Positions 1-8,305 of a DNA stretch of 64,000 nucleotides are shown piece after piece. Each line of letters starts with the position of its first letter. Position 1 is the first letter of the stretch. Below the pieces are notes generated by a model, which saw only the letters and a program-made list of their open reading frames with translations, ran no database searches and was not told the origin of the DNA. Made by a program: the position numbers and the translations under genes. The DNA comes from a bacterium (GTDB lineage: Bacteria; Cyanobacteriota; Vampirovibrionia; Obscuribacterales; Obscuribacteraceae). The stretch spans positions 1-64,000 of the forward strand of contig WGMS01000004.1 of NCBI GenBank assembly GCA_016124935.1. The letters are read 5' to 3'.

Positions 1-92
1 GCGAGAGTTTTTTCACCACTTAATATCGTATTAGATACCACTCTTAAAATTCGGCGTCATCTCGTCAAATCTATCGGCCGAATCGATTTTCC

Positions 93-899
93 TTAGCCGG
101 CCCTGACAACCAGCAGATTAAATGGACAGGCTCCTAGAGCGAGCGCTCGCAGTTTGAGCTTTTCAGCTTCGGCAAAATTCTTCTCTCCATAGTTCTTAGT
201 CTGCTTCCCGGCCCCGGCAGAAGACGGGCTCTTCCAATCTGATACTTGCACAGGAACATAGCCATAGGCCATCGAATCGAGAATAGACACAACTCCTTCA
301 AGCTGATTGGCATGATGAGAAAAATCAGACTCACAGCCCTTGATGGCATCGTCCACTTTCTTCTGGCAATATTCAGACTCTATCTCATTACCGGTTTTCC
401 GCAAAAGATACGATGCCATGAAATACAGATTCAGCCTGGCGAAAGGATTGTCAGAGGTTTCGAGCAATGGCAAAGCCTCCTTCAAGACAATCTCAGCCAG
501 GGCAGAATTGCCTTTCTTGTCTCCTTGCTTATCTTCTTTTCTTGAATGGGCTTCCAAAGATAACTGCCTGGCTACAGCGGATAGCGAGTTATTGAACGCC
601 TCTTTTCTGCGAGAAAAAAGGTTATAAGCGCCCACTGCAGCATATGGCCTGTACTGTTTTTCCAGAGCCCCTGCGTCCACGCCCTGCAAGGCGGACCTGG
701 CGATCTGAATAAGATAATAGGCTCGCAACTCTAACGAAATATTCTGATTAACAACTATCTTATTTACAAGCTCTAGTTGGCTCTTACTCACAGCACCTGC
801 TTTAGGGGCAGAGAATGCACCCGGTCCGCCGCCCAGCATTCCACCAGCAAGCAGTATGGTCATCAGCGCTCTTCTGCGAACTGACTTTTTGCTCGACAT
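93..899 (-). CDS. Secreted helical protein of unknown function
   Basis: This gene encodes 268 residues that I do not recognise. The N-terminus (SSKKSVRRRALMTILLAGG) is a basic stretch followed by a hydrophobic core and an Ala-rich cleavage region near AFSAPKAGA, so it looks like a Sec signal peptide. The rest is alanine/leucine-rich and probably alpha-helical. Spacing such as ARLNLYFMASYLLRKTG resembles degenerate TPR helices, but no clean TPR consensus is visible. The ATG start has a good ribosome site (GAGGAGAAG) about 7 bases upstream on the minus strand, which fixes it. It diverges from the CPBP protease gene. Export is well supported; function is unknown. Confidence 0.75.
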   Translation of the reverse strand: MSSKKSVRRRALMTILLAGGMLGGGPGAFSAPKAGAVSKSQLELVNKIVVNQNISLELRAYYLIQIARSALQGVDAGALEKQYRPYAAVGAYNLFSRRKEAFNNSLSAVARQLSLEAHSRKEDKQGDKKGNSALAEIVLKEALPLLETSDNPFARLNLYFMASYLLRKTGNEIESEYCQKKVDDAIKGCESDFSHHANQLEGVVSILDSMAYGYVPVQVSDWKSPSSAGAGKQTKNYGEKNFAEAEKLKLRALALGACPFNLLVVRAG

Positions 900-945
900 T
901 AGCTTCTCCTCGAATGCCTTCCGACAAAACAGGTGCTCTTATTAT

Positions 946-974
946 CCCCGGAGAACCGACCAACTTCTCTGGGG
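946..974. other. Hairpin in a divergent intergenic region
   Basis: CCCCGGAGAA (946-955) pairs with TTCTCTGGGG (965-974), giving ten base pairs with one G-U pair and a 9-base loop. It lies between two divergent genes, so it would be in a 5' leader or an operator. No U-run follows, so it is not a standard terminator. Confidence 0.4.
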
Positions 975-1047
975 TAATTACTAATTATAAAGAGGTCAAA
1001 TCTGGACGCAAAATATGCCCCAGAACACTTGAGCCTGCTATCCTTGC

Positions 1048-2007
1048 ATGACGATGCAGAGACTTATGGAAATATTCTGGAATCCCGAAGACCAGCGCCT
1101 GCGAGCGGCAGTGCGACTGGCGCTTCATGCTGGCGCTCTAGCTATCCTGACACCATTAATTTCCACTGTCGGCACTACCGTCATGCCCGATGCCGATACC
1201 TGGGGCGCCTCTTTGCTGACTCCTCAATGGCTCGTACTGATGACATTTATCGCGGCGGGCTCTTTTCTGGTCATGTACCTTATGGGGCGCTATGTCGACC
1301 GTAGACAATTCAGCGATTTCGGCTGGACACTAAACCGCAGGTGGTGGCAGGATCTTGCTTTCGGATTTGTTCTGGCTTTTCTTCTGATATCTATTATATT
1401 TGGGCTGGAGCAGCTCTTCGGCTGGGTAAAGATCACCGGCTATTTCGTCGGCGAAGGCAATTTCGTCTCAACAATGTTATTGGGATTTCTCTTTCTTATT
1501 GTCGCCGCCATTCAAGAAGAGACCATATCAAGAAGCTATCAGCTCAAAAACCTGGCGGAAGGATTCTCCTTTCTTGGTCAGCAGCGAGCGCTTGCCACAG
1601 CCACGCTCTTTTCTTCCATCGGCTTCGGCCTCATGCATCTGTTGACACCCCACTGTTCTTTTCAGAGTATCGCCAATTTGACTGTCGCGGGCGCCGTCTA
1701 TGCCATTGCATATCTTGTCACCGGTCGCATCGGATTACCCCTGGGCATGCATATAAGCTGGAATTTTTTCGAGGGCTTGTTCTATGGCTTCCCTGTGAGC
1801 GGAACCGTATTTGACACCAAGCTGATAGCCATCGAGCAGAGCGGTCCGGAGCTGATAACCGGTGGCGCGTTCGGTCCGGAGGCGGGGATAATCAGGCTGC
1901 CGATGCTCATTCTAGCCCTTGCCGCCATCTATGGCTGGACAAAATTCCAGAATCGGGATGATGGACAGATTCCGGAAAAAGATATGACTACAGCCGAAAG
2001 GCTGTAA
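1048..2007 (+). CDS. CPBP family intramembrane metalloprotease (CAAX/Abi type)
   Basis: This is a 319-residue polytopic membrane protein with about seven hydrophobic segments. The family signature is intact: EE at residues 157-158 with Arg162 (QEETISR), then FGLMH with His197, and a third motif MHISWNF with a histidine near residue 234. These are the metal-binding and catalytic residues of the CPBP (Rce1-like) family. Members process prenylated or peptide substrates within the membrane, or serve in bacteriocin immunity; the substrate here cannot be told. A second ATG two codons downstream (1054) is an equally possible start, as no clear ribosome site is visible. The C-terminal tail after the last helix is short and charged. 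Confidence 0.9.
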   Translation: MTMQRLMEIFWNPEDQRLRAAVRLALHAGALAILTPLISTVGTTVMPDADTWGASLLTPQWLVLMTFIAAGSFLVMYLMGRYVDRRQFSDFGWTLNRRWWQDLAFGFVLAFLLISIIFGLEQLFGWVKITGYFVGEGNFVSTMLLGFLFLIVAAIQEETISRSYQLKNLAEGFSFLGQQRALATATLFSSIGFGLMHLLTPHCSFQSIANLTVAGAVYAIAYLVTGRIGLPLGMHISWNFFEGLFYGFPVSGTVFDTKLIAIEQSGPELITGGAFGPEAGIIRLPMLILALAAIYGWTKFQNRDDGQIPEKDMTTAERL

Positions 2008-2035
2008 TAAATAGAATTAGCTTTATTGAATAAGA

Positions 2036-3028
2036 TCAGGCTTTGCTGGCGCCGACCAGATGATCGACCACAATTTCTCGCCAGCTATCCCGGGCGATGT
2101 TGCCACCACAGATGACCACCGCCACCTTCTCCCGCGGCTTGAAGTTGATTATCTTCTTGGATACAGCGGCTACCGCGCAGGCGGCAGCGCCTTCTATCAA
2201 CATGCCTTCGTTTTCGAGAAATTCGAAGATGGTAGAGGCGATTTCGGCTTCATCAACCTGTACCCATTCGTCTACCAGCTCGCGCACCAGAGGGAAGGTA
2301 ATGGTCTCGGCTTCGACATTACCGGCGATACCATCAGCCAGGGTCGGGCTTGTAACGATAGGAGCGATCCGTCCCTTCTGAACAGCGGTTTGCATGGTCG
2401 GCGAATTGGCGGCGACCACACCGACTATCCGACAATTAGGATTGATAGCTTTGGCTACCGTGGCCACACCGGCAGCCAGACCACCGCCACCGACGGAGAG
2501 AACGATGGTGGAGAGTTTCGGCACCCGCTCGAACATCTCCAGCGCCATGGTGCCCTGACCACAGATAACCTCGGGGTTATTGTAGGGAGAGACGTAGAAA
2601 CCCTTTTTCTCTTCCGCCAGGCGCCGGGCATAACGCTCGGTCTCTTCAGGGTCATCGCCATGGCGTATTATGCCGACGCTATAGCGATCCAGCTTTTGGG
2701 CTTTGGCGGCAGAGACAGTCTCGGGGATGCAAATGGTCACTTCTCTTTCGGTGAAGAGCGATGCCTGGGCAAGACCGAGAGCGTGGTTGCCGACGGAGGC
2801 CGAATAAACTTTTACCATGCGCTTCTCTCTTGCCCAGCTCAGGGCGTTGAGAGCGCCGCGCAATTTGAAGGAACCGGTGTTCTGGAGATTCTCCAGCTTC
2901 ATCCAGACTTCCGCTTTGGAGACATCGCTAAGCCAGTAGCTTTTGGCAAGCGGTGTGTTGAGGACATAACCTTTGACTCTTTTCTGGGCGACGAGGACAT
3001 CGCTAAGGCTTACTCTATCTACTATCAC
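2036..3028 (-). CDS. Threonine/serine dehydratase (PLP, TdcB-like)
   Basis: This is a fold-type II PLP enzyme of 330 residues that deaminates threonine to 2-oxobutyrate, and usually serine to pyruvate. The PLP lysine is Lys55 in GSFKLRGA, and the phosphate-binding glycine loop is SVGGGGLAAG. At about 330 residues it lacks the C-terminal ACT regulatory domains of biosynthetic IlvA. It therefore matches the short catabolic (TdcB) or serine-racemase-like form, which isoleucine would not inhibit. The start is GTG at 3028, with GGACGGA about 6 bases upstream. It is a single gene. The exact substrate and physiological direction are inference. The long plus-strand ORF 2060-3112 is its shadow. Confidence 0.92.
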   Translation of the reverse strand: MIVDRVSLSDVLVAQKRVKGYVLNTPLAKSYWLSDVSKAEVWMKLENLQNTGSFKLRGALNALSWAREKRMVKVYSASVGNHALGLAQASLFTEREVTICIPETVSAAKAQKLDRYSVGIIRHGDDPEETERYARRLAEEKKGFYVSPYNNPEVICGQGTMALEMFERVPKLSTIVLSVGGGGLAAGVATVAKAINPNCRIVGVVAANSPTMQTAVQKGRIAPIVTSPTLADGIAGNVEAETITFPLVRELVDEWVQVDEAEIASTIFEFLENEGMLIEGAAACAVAAVSKKIINFKPREKVAVVICGGNIARDSWREIVVDHLVGASKA

Positions 3029-3138
3029 TGCATTCCGTCCGGATTAGGTGAAACCGCAAGTCAGTCTAGCAAGACCGGGAACAATGTTGCAATAGCGCCC
3101 GGTGCGAGCTGAATGATCAATATAAATAAGATAAGAAT

Positions 3139-3212
3139 TGGAGCGGGTAGCGGGAATCGAACCCGCGTATGCAGCTTGGAAGGCTACCGTTCTACCATTG
3201 AACTACACCCGC
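3139..3212 (-). tRNA. tRNA-Gly (anticodon TCC)
   Basis: Read on the minus strand, this is a complete cloverleaf of 71 bases plus an encoded CCA. The acceptor GCGGGTG pairs with TACCCGC (one G-U). The D-arm is TAGTTCAATGGTA, the anticodon loop CTTCCAA carries TCC, and the T-arm is GCGGGTTCGATTCCCGC. The discriminator is T, as usual for bacterial tRNA-Gly. It reads GGA codons, and GGG by wobble. Confidence 0.97.
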
Positions 3213-3224
3213 ACTTCCTGGAAC

Positions 3225-3254
3225 ATACTATCAAAAAGCCATAGCCGAAAGCAA
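3225..3254 (-). promoter_or_regulatory. Candidate promoter of tRNA-Gly
   Basis: On the minus strand, TTGCTT (3249-3254) and TAGTAT (3225-3230) are separated by 18 bases. They would place transcription start a few bases before the mature tRNA 5' end at 3212. The rest of 3029-3440 outside the tRNA holds nothing else I can identify. Confidence 0.4.
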
Positions 3255-3440
3255 TGCTTTTGACGCCGGGCGCCTTGCCAGGTTAGCCAGATCTATCTCT
3301 TTGCAAGCCTCTCCGGCAATTGTAATAGCGGCGGGAGGATGATAACGTTTACTACATATTTCGTTGCGACCTGGCAGAAACGTCGGGCTTGCTCATCTAC
3401 AAAATCGGAAGACAAGCGCATGATAATAACCCGAGGCATT

Positions 3441-4556
3441 ATGACGAGAGTGCACAATCCACCAAAAGACCTTGTTCCCCCTCATGTCCAGAATCTGGTT
3501 CCCTACAAACCGGGTAAGCCGCCTGCCGAGTTGCAGAAAGAGCTTGGGATTGAAGAGTTCATTAATCTAGCCTCGAACGAAAATTCCCTCGGTCCGCCCC
3601 AGAGCGTGCTCGCCGCCATTCAAGAAGCGAGCCGGCGTATTCATCGTTATCCGGAAGTAGGTGGACTGAAGCTGCGCCAGGCCCTTGCCGAGCACTATAA
3701 CGTCAAGGTCGAGAATGTCGCCATCGGCTCCGGCTCCGAGAGCATCCTCGCCAATACAATCAGAGCCTTCCTCCACGGTGACGACGAAGTTATCACCGCC
3801 GATGGAACCTTCATAGGCTTCTATGTGCTGGTCAATGCCCAGGGCATTAAGCTGCATAAGATTCCGCTCAAAGATTATCGTTTCGATCTAGACGCTATCG
3901 CCAATGCCATCAACGAAAGAACGAAGGTTGTCTATCTCTGCAATCCTAACAATCCCACAGGCACCATTTTCAATCGCGAAGAGTTCGAGACCTTCATGAA
4001 CCGAGTGCCGGAGCATGTTCTCGTTATTCTGGATGAAGCCTATTACGAGTTTACGAAAGGCGACCAGGACTTTCCCAACTCTATGCAGTATCGCCTCGAC
4101 AATGTTCTCACTCTTAGAACCTTTTCCAAAGCCTATGGCATGGCAGGGGTGAGGGTCGGCTATGGTCTTGGCCATGAAATGCTGATTGATTATATCAACC
4201 GCATCAAATTACCCTTCGAGCCCAGTGTCATGGCCCAGGCGGCTGCCTATGCCGCTTTGCAAGACAAAGAATATATGGACAGGACCCTGGAGAATAACCA
4301 GGCCGGTATGGAATATCTGGAAAAGAATCTGGATCGACTTGGTATCAAGCGGGTCAACTCCTGGGCTAATTTCATCTTGATTGAATTAGGAAGCGAAGAG
4401 AAAGTAGCAAGCACCAATGACGCCCTGCTCAGAAAAGGCATCGCCATAAGACCGCTCACAGCCTTCGGTCTTGGCACTTGTATGCGTATCACCGTGGGTA
4501 TTCCTCAGGAGAACGAAAAGCTCGTAGCCGCCCTGGAAGAGATCTTTCCAGGCTGA
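3441..4556 (+). CDS. hisC: Histidinol-phosphate aminotransferase
   Basis: This fold-type I PLP aminotransferase converts imidazole-acetol phosphate and glutamate to histidinol phosphate in histidine synthesis. I start it at the ATG at 3441 (371 residues), behind CGAGG, because the upstream part of the listed ORF (from 3339) is not HisC-like. Visible signatures are NPNNPTGT, the PLP-contacting aspartate in LDEAYYEF, and the Schiff-base lysine in TFSKAYGMAG (Lys230). A second arginine motif, CMRITVG, sits near the C-terminus. The length is typical. No other his genes are adjacent, so it is a lone gene here. Some HisC paralogues act on phenylalanine or tyrosine keto acids, so specificity is inferred. 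Confidence 0.92.
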   Translation: MTRVHNPPKDLVPPHVQNLVPYKPGKPPAELQKELGIEEFINLASNENSLGPPQSVLAAIQEASRRIHRYPEVGGLKLRQALAEHYNVKVENVAIGSGSESILANTIRAFLHGDDEVITADGTFIGFYVLVNAQGIKLHKIPLKDYRFDLDAIANAINERTKVVYLCNPNNPTGTIFNREEFETFMNRVPEHVLVILDEAYYEFTKGDQDFPNSMQYRLDNVLTLRTFSKAYGMAGVRVGYGLGHEMLIDYINRIKLPFEPSVMAQAAAYAALQDKEYMDRTLENNQAGMEYLEKNLDRLGIKRVNSWANFILIELGSEEKVASTNDALLRKGIAIRPLTAFGLGTCMRITVGIPQENEKLVAALEEIFPG

Positions 4557-4587
4557 CAGAGAGCTAACTCACGTTTCAAAGATAAAT

Positions 4588-4667
4588 CCGTAAGCTTGTC
4601 TTAAAACGAGCTAATTTCGATTGGAAAGCGGTTAGACTGGCACTCGTAAAACCAACCGTGCTTACGG
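4588..4667 (+). promoter_or_regulatory. Structured leader that may hide the ribosome site
   Basis: CCGTAAGC (4588-4595) is the exact complement of GCTTACGG (4660-4667), 64 bases apart. The right arm overlaps the only Shine-Dalgarno-like sequence (GGAG, 4666-4669) of the gene starting at 4679. Inside the loop, CGGTT and AACCG (about 4629-4658) can form a second stem. The sequence shows a possible on/off leader; the ligand, if any, is unknown. Confidence 0.4.
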
Positions 4668-4678
4668 AGTAATCTAAT

Positions 4679-5152
4679 ATGACAACCAATGTGCTCAACA
4701 AAACCGAAATCAAAACCACCTGGGAAATCAAAAAAATCCAGGAAATGAATGCTCGCGCATTCGCCAACACAATGATGGCTGCAATGGAAATCCTCGGTAA
4801 GCATGGCGAAGAAGCTATGAAAGAGTTTCAGACCAAAACCAGACAGCCCATGGTCAAAATGTACAAAGAGATGGGTGTCAAAACTCCTCTTGAACTCGTC
4901 CAAGCTAAAGCCGAACATGAAACCAACCTCTTCGGCAGCCACATCGAGATCTGGGGCGACGAGAAAGAAGCTCACCTCAAGTACCTGAGCTGTGCAATGT
5001 GGGAAAACATGAAAACCTGCATGCCTAAAGAACAACAAGAAGGCATGTGCGAAGGTATGCAAAACTGTGTCTCGGCTTTCGCAAAAGAATTCGGCTTCAC
5101 CGGTGAAGTCAAATTCGAAAACGAAATCGCCACCGTTACTTTCCGCAAGTAA
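4679..5152 (+). CDS. Small soluble Cys/Met-rich protein, unknown function
   Basis: This gene encodes 157 residues with no signal peptide or membrane segment. The C-terminal half has four spaced cysteines in CAMWENMKTC and GMCEGMQNC, followed by a short beta-like tail (GEVKFENEIATVTFRK). The N-terminal half is helical and methionine-rich. The overall pattern recalls the helical ATC-hydrolase/DUF6125-like families, but this is a weak visual resemblance only. Codon use is regular, with many AAA, GAA and AAC codons, and the gene has its own strong terminator, suggesting high expression as a single transcript. Its leader may be structured (see 4588-4667). The cysteines could bind metal or be redox-active, which is inference. 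Confidence 0.8.
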   Translation: MTTNVLNKTEIKTTWEIKKIQEMNARAFANTMMAAMEILGKHGEEAMKEFQTKTRQPMVKMYKEMGVKTPLELVQAKAEHETNLFGSHIEIWGDEKEAHLKYLSCAMWENMKTCMPKEQQEGMCEGMQNCVSAFAKEFGFTGEVKFENEIATVTFRK

Positions 5153-5186
5153 GCACAGAACACGCTCATTGCAGAATGAAATCGAA

Positions 5187-5213
5187 AGCCCGGGATTGCT
5201 CCCGGGCTTTTTT
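5187..5213 (+). terminator. Strong intrinsic terminator
   Basis: GCCCGGG and CCCGGGC form a perfect seven-base-pair stem, eight with the flanking A-T, around the loop ATTGCT. Six Ts follow directly. It ends the transcript of the gene at 4679-5152. Confidence 0.93.
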
Positions 5214-5222
5214 GTCATCGAT

Positions 5223-5918
5223 TCACTGCAATAGATCGGCCATGCCGTCAGACTCCTCTTCTTTCATGAAGAGCTCCATCTCGCTGGACACTTTTTTGAA
5301 GCCTTTCGGCACCGTGAATATATCGTCACCGATAACCTGGCGCTTGCAAGAGACCACATCCCAATTGACAATCGGTATCTGACCACGGCGCAGAACAAGG
5401 ATTTTCAGAGGCAAGCCGCTAGAAGGCGGTACATCGAGAATCTCACTGACAAAAAGAGTCAACTGCTCGGGCACTTTTAAATCTCCGGTCATCCAGAACT
5501 CTTTGAGTTCGCCACGGTTGTGAGTCGGACTCTGGAAGACCCGGGCGTTTAAACCGGCGACTTTTCCTTTCTTGGCTACCGGTTTGAATAATTTACGGTT
5601 GCGAGAACCATAACGTTTTCTCCAGAGCTCATAGGGAATGGTGGTGTACTTCCTGGTCGTGGCACTGAATATGGTTGCATCAAATTGCGGCGACTTCAAA
5701 ACCGCGGTAAAAGTCTTGTACTTGAATCGAACACCACGGTCAGAGATATACAAAGTCTGGTGACCGCCTCTGTCCGAGCGAATGTCGAAAATCCATCCAT
5801 TCTTCTCAAACGTTTTTGTGGATCTGGCAGATTTAGCCTTTACCGGAAGGACCATGGAAAGAAGGCAAGAAAGCAATCCAGAGGCAAGAAAAAACCGGGA
5901 CCGATAGAAAGTTAGCAT
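5223..5918 (-). CDS. Exported protein of unknown function
   Basis: About 231 residues are encoded if started at the ATG at 5918, where MLTFYRSRFFLASGLLSCLL then gives an ordinary signal peptide ending near PVKAKS. The ORF could extend to 5969, but that adds an odd hydrophobic leader. The mature part begins KTFEKNGWIFDIRSDRGG and is rich in beta-type residues and basic patches (RKRYGSRNRKLFK), ending in an acidic tail. I recognise no family. It diverges from the kinase gene at 5990, so the two share the roughly 70-base promoter region. Export is fairly certain; function is unknown. Confidence 0.7.
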   Translation of the reverse strand: MLTFYRSRFFLASGLLSCLLSMVLPVKAKSARSTKTFEKNGWIFDIRSDRGGHQTLYISDRGVRFKYKTFTAVLKSPQFDATIFSATTRKYTTIPYELWRKRYGSRNRKLFKPVAKKGKVAGLNARVFQSPTHNRGELKEFWMTGDLKVPEQLTLFVSEILDVPPSSGLPLKILVLRRGQIPIVNWDVVSCKRQVIGDDIFTVPKGFKKVSSEMELFMKEEESDGMADLLQ

Positions 5919-5989
5919 TAGAGAATGTGGATGGGTATAACAGAAGATAGTAAATAGCATTATAAACATTCGAAAAGCTAAAAACCGGA

Positions 5990-8275
5990 ATGGCAGAAAA
6001 CGGTGAAAATCTCGACCCTAAAAAACCGTCTAAAAGACAGGCGGACAAACAGCCTGTGCTGGCCGGACTGAAAGCATCCGAGATTTGCTGCAAATGCGGA
6101 CAGCCACACAGAGGAAAGCCGGGAGGCTGGGACTGTAGCGCCGACAGCCAGGACAATACTCCACTTCTTCCCGGAGCCGGGTTATCAGAAGAACAGGAAG
6201 AAGAAGGCGTCGACGACATCGTTCTCAAAAGCGACACCGAAGCTTTACCACCTGCCGAAGCCATAGACTGGCGACACGAAACAGATTTGTATAGTGACCT
6301 CGACGAGCGGGCGGCGGAGGATTTTGTCGGACATACCCTGGCGGAGCGATACACGCTTCTCTCTCTGATTGGAAAGGGCGGAATGAGCGCCGTTTTTCAG
6401 GCAAAGGATCTGAAGCTCAATAAAATTCTGGCGGTAAAACTGCTGCTGCCCCATCTTGTCTCGGTAAATATGAACGCCCGTCGATTCAAGATAGAAGCCC
6501 AGGCGGCAAGCAGTCTCTACCATCCCAATCTGATCTCGACCCATGACTATGGGGTATCGGATAAGGGCATGCCTTATATCGTCATGGATTTGCTCGAGGG
6601 AAAGTCGCTTTCAGAGCTTCTCAAAGAGGAGAGCCCAATTTCTTTTACAAGAGCGCTTCCGATATTCATCCAGATTGCCGACGCCCTGGCTCATGCCCAC
6701 GGCAAAAATGTTCTGCACCGGGACTTGAAACCAAGCAACGTGATGCTGACCACCAACTCAAACAGTCCTGATTTCGTCCAACTGGTGGACTTTGGCATAG
6801 CCAAAATGTTGCCCACCGGTGAGAACGAAGATGGTGGTCATGACCTGACTCGCACCGGAGAGATCTTCGGCTCGCCTCAGTATATGAGCCCCGAACAATG
6901 CTCTTCGATGCCCATGGATGCGCGCTCCGACATCTATTCGATGGGTTGCTTGATGTACGAGGTGCTGACGGGCTATCCGCCGTTTAAGGGCGAGAATGTG
7001 ATGGATACGTTATTCAAGCAGATTCATGAAGCGCCACCGGATATGAAGACCCCTGAAGGTTGCGCCGAAATTCCACAGAGACTCAAACTGATAGTCTTTC
7101 GCTGCCTGGCAAAAGATCCGGCAGAGCGCTATCAAAGTGCAGCCGAGCTGTCTGAAGAATTGAACCGCATCAATCAATCGGCCACCGATATTTTTATCAA
7201 AAAGGTACAGGCGAAATGGCAGGTTTTCAAACTGAAGCGGCGCCCCCTTCGCATGGCTGAAAAGCGCTATCTTCTTATTTCGGCAGCACTGGCAGTCCTG
7301 CTCGGTCTGGCCTCAATCAAGCTTGTAAGCGACTACTGCGCCCTTCCGGAAGACACGGAAAAACTTTCCTTGAATCAGGCTTTCATGCCGATAGTTCAAG
7401 AGACACCAGAGATGCCGATGAACAGACAGATTATGCTCCGCGCCCTGGAAACCGGCTTCACCAAAAGGGTCGAGCGCCTTGGTCCCAATCCGGATAGAGC
7501 GGCAGTGGAAGAGCTTATCGACGCGGCCGAGAAAGTCGCCCAGAGCTATCTGAAAGAGAGGCAATATGACCTGGCTATTCACTATTACCTGATCAACCTG
7601 GATCTTCTAAAGCGCTACGGCAACGAAAAGACCTATTCGTCGACTTTTCCGAAACTGAAAATCGGCAGCGCTTTATATGCCCAGGCCAAATACAGCGAGT
7701 CCATTCCCTATTTCAAGGAATTCGGCCAGGAACTAGAAGAGATGCACTATTCATTGCGAGACGGCTCTTATATCCTGGAGGCACTGATTTACAAAGCATC
7801 CGCCGAGTATGGCTGCGGCCGCTACGAAGAAGCCGCCCGAACCTATGAAAGAGTCTTCAGAACGATACCGGAAGCTGATATGAGTCCCAGCAGGGTTCAA
7901 TCGGCGCTGCTCTATTCACAATATGCCGACTGTCAGCGCCTGCGCAAAGATTATGGCTCTGCCATCGAAGCCTATAACAAAGCCCTTTCGCTTTATAGAA
8001 AAATTCCATCGATCAGGACTTCCGGTGACGGCATCAACTATAACCGTTATCTCCTCAGCTTGTATCTGAAGGGCTACTGCCAGTATCGCCTGCTCAAATT
8101 CGATGCGGCAGAAAAGACCTACCAAGAGGTCTTACCTTTGATGAGGAGCCTTCCTGGCACCCAGACGTATTTGAGAGCGACAGCCAGCGCCCAGCTCTCT
8201 GACATTCTCTGGCAGAGAGGTGCTTATATAGAAGCGCTGCAAATGCGTTCCCGAGCCAAAGAGCTCGGCAGATAA
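5990..8275 (+). CDS. Membrane Ser/Thr protein kinase with zinc ribbon and TPRs
   Basis: This 761-residue protein has four parts. First is a Cys cluster (Cys33, 34, 36 and 49, in CCKCGQPH...WDC) that may be a small zinc ribbon. Second is a Hanks-type kinase domain at about 121-385 with glycine loop GKGGMSAVF, Lys150 (AVKLLL), HRDLKPSN, DFGIAK and GSPQYMSPEQ, so all catalytic residues are present. Third is one membrane helix at about 425-445. Fourth is a C-terminal TPR-like domain at about 480-761. The helix should place the kinase in the cytoplasm and the TPRs in the periplasm. It probably couples an envelope signal or partner to phosphorylation; the substrates are unknown. No phosphatase gene is adjacent. 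Confidence 0.93.
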   Translation: MAENGENLDPKKPSKRQADKQPVLAGLKASEICCKCGQPHRGKPGGWDCSADSQDNTPLLPGAGLSEEQEEEGVDDIVLKSDTEALPPAEAIDWRHETDLYSDLDERAAEDFVGHTLAERYTLLSLIGKGGMSAVFQAKDLKLNKILAVKLLLPHLVSVNMNARRFKIEAQAASSLYHPNLISTHDYGVSDKGMPYIVMDLLEGKSLSELLKEESPISFTRALPIFIQIADALAHAHGKNVLHRDLKPSNVMLTTNSNSPDFVQLVDFGIAKMLPTGENEDGGHDLTRTGEIFGSPQYMSPEQCSSMPMDARSDIYSMGCLMYEVLTGYPPFKGENVMDTLFKQIHEAPPDMKTPEGCAEIPQRLKLIVFRCLAKDPAERYQSAAELSEELNRINQSATDIFIKKVQAKWQVFKLKRRPLRMAEKRYLLISAALAVLLGLASIKLVSDYCALPEDTEKLSLNQAFMPIVQETPEMPMNRQIMLRALETGFTKRVERLGPNPDRAAVEELIDAAEKVAQSYLKERQYDLAIHYYLINLDLLKRYGNEKTYSSTFPKLKIGSALYAQAKYSESIPYFKEFGQELEEMHYSLRDGSYILEALIYKASAEYGCGRYEEAARTYERVFRTIPEADMSPSRVQSALLYSQYADCQRLRKDYGSAIEAYNKALSLYRKIPSIRTSGDGINYNRYLLSLYLKGYCQYRLLKFDAAEKTYQEVLPLMRSLPGTQTYLRATASAQLSDILWQRGAYIEALQMRSRAKELGR

Positions 8276-8305
8276 TATTGAATCGGCTAAGCCCAAAAAT
8301 GAGAA

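Noticed and set aside
2060-3112. 350-residue plus-strand ORF
   Set aside because: It lies opposite the threonine dehydratase gene, whose motifs are unmistakable. The translation has no family features.
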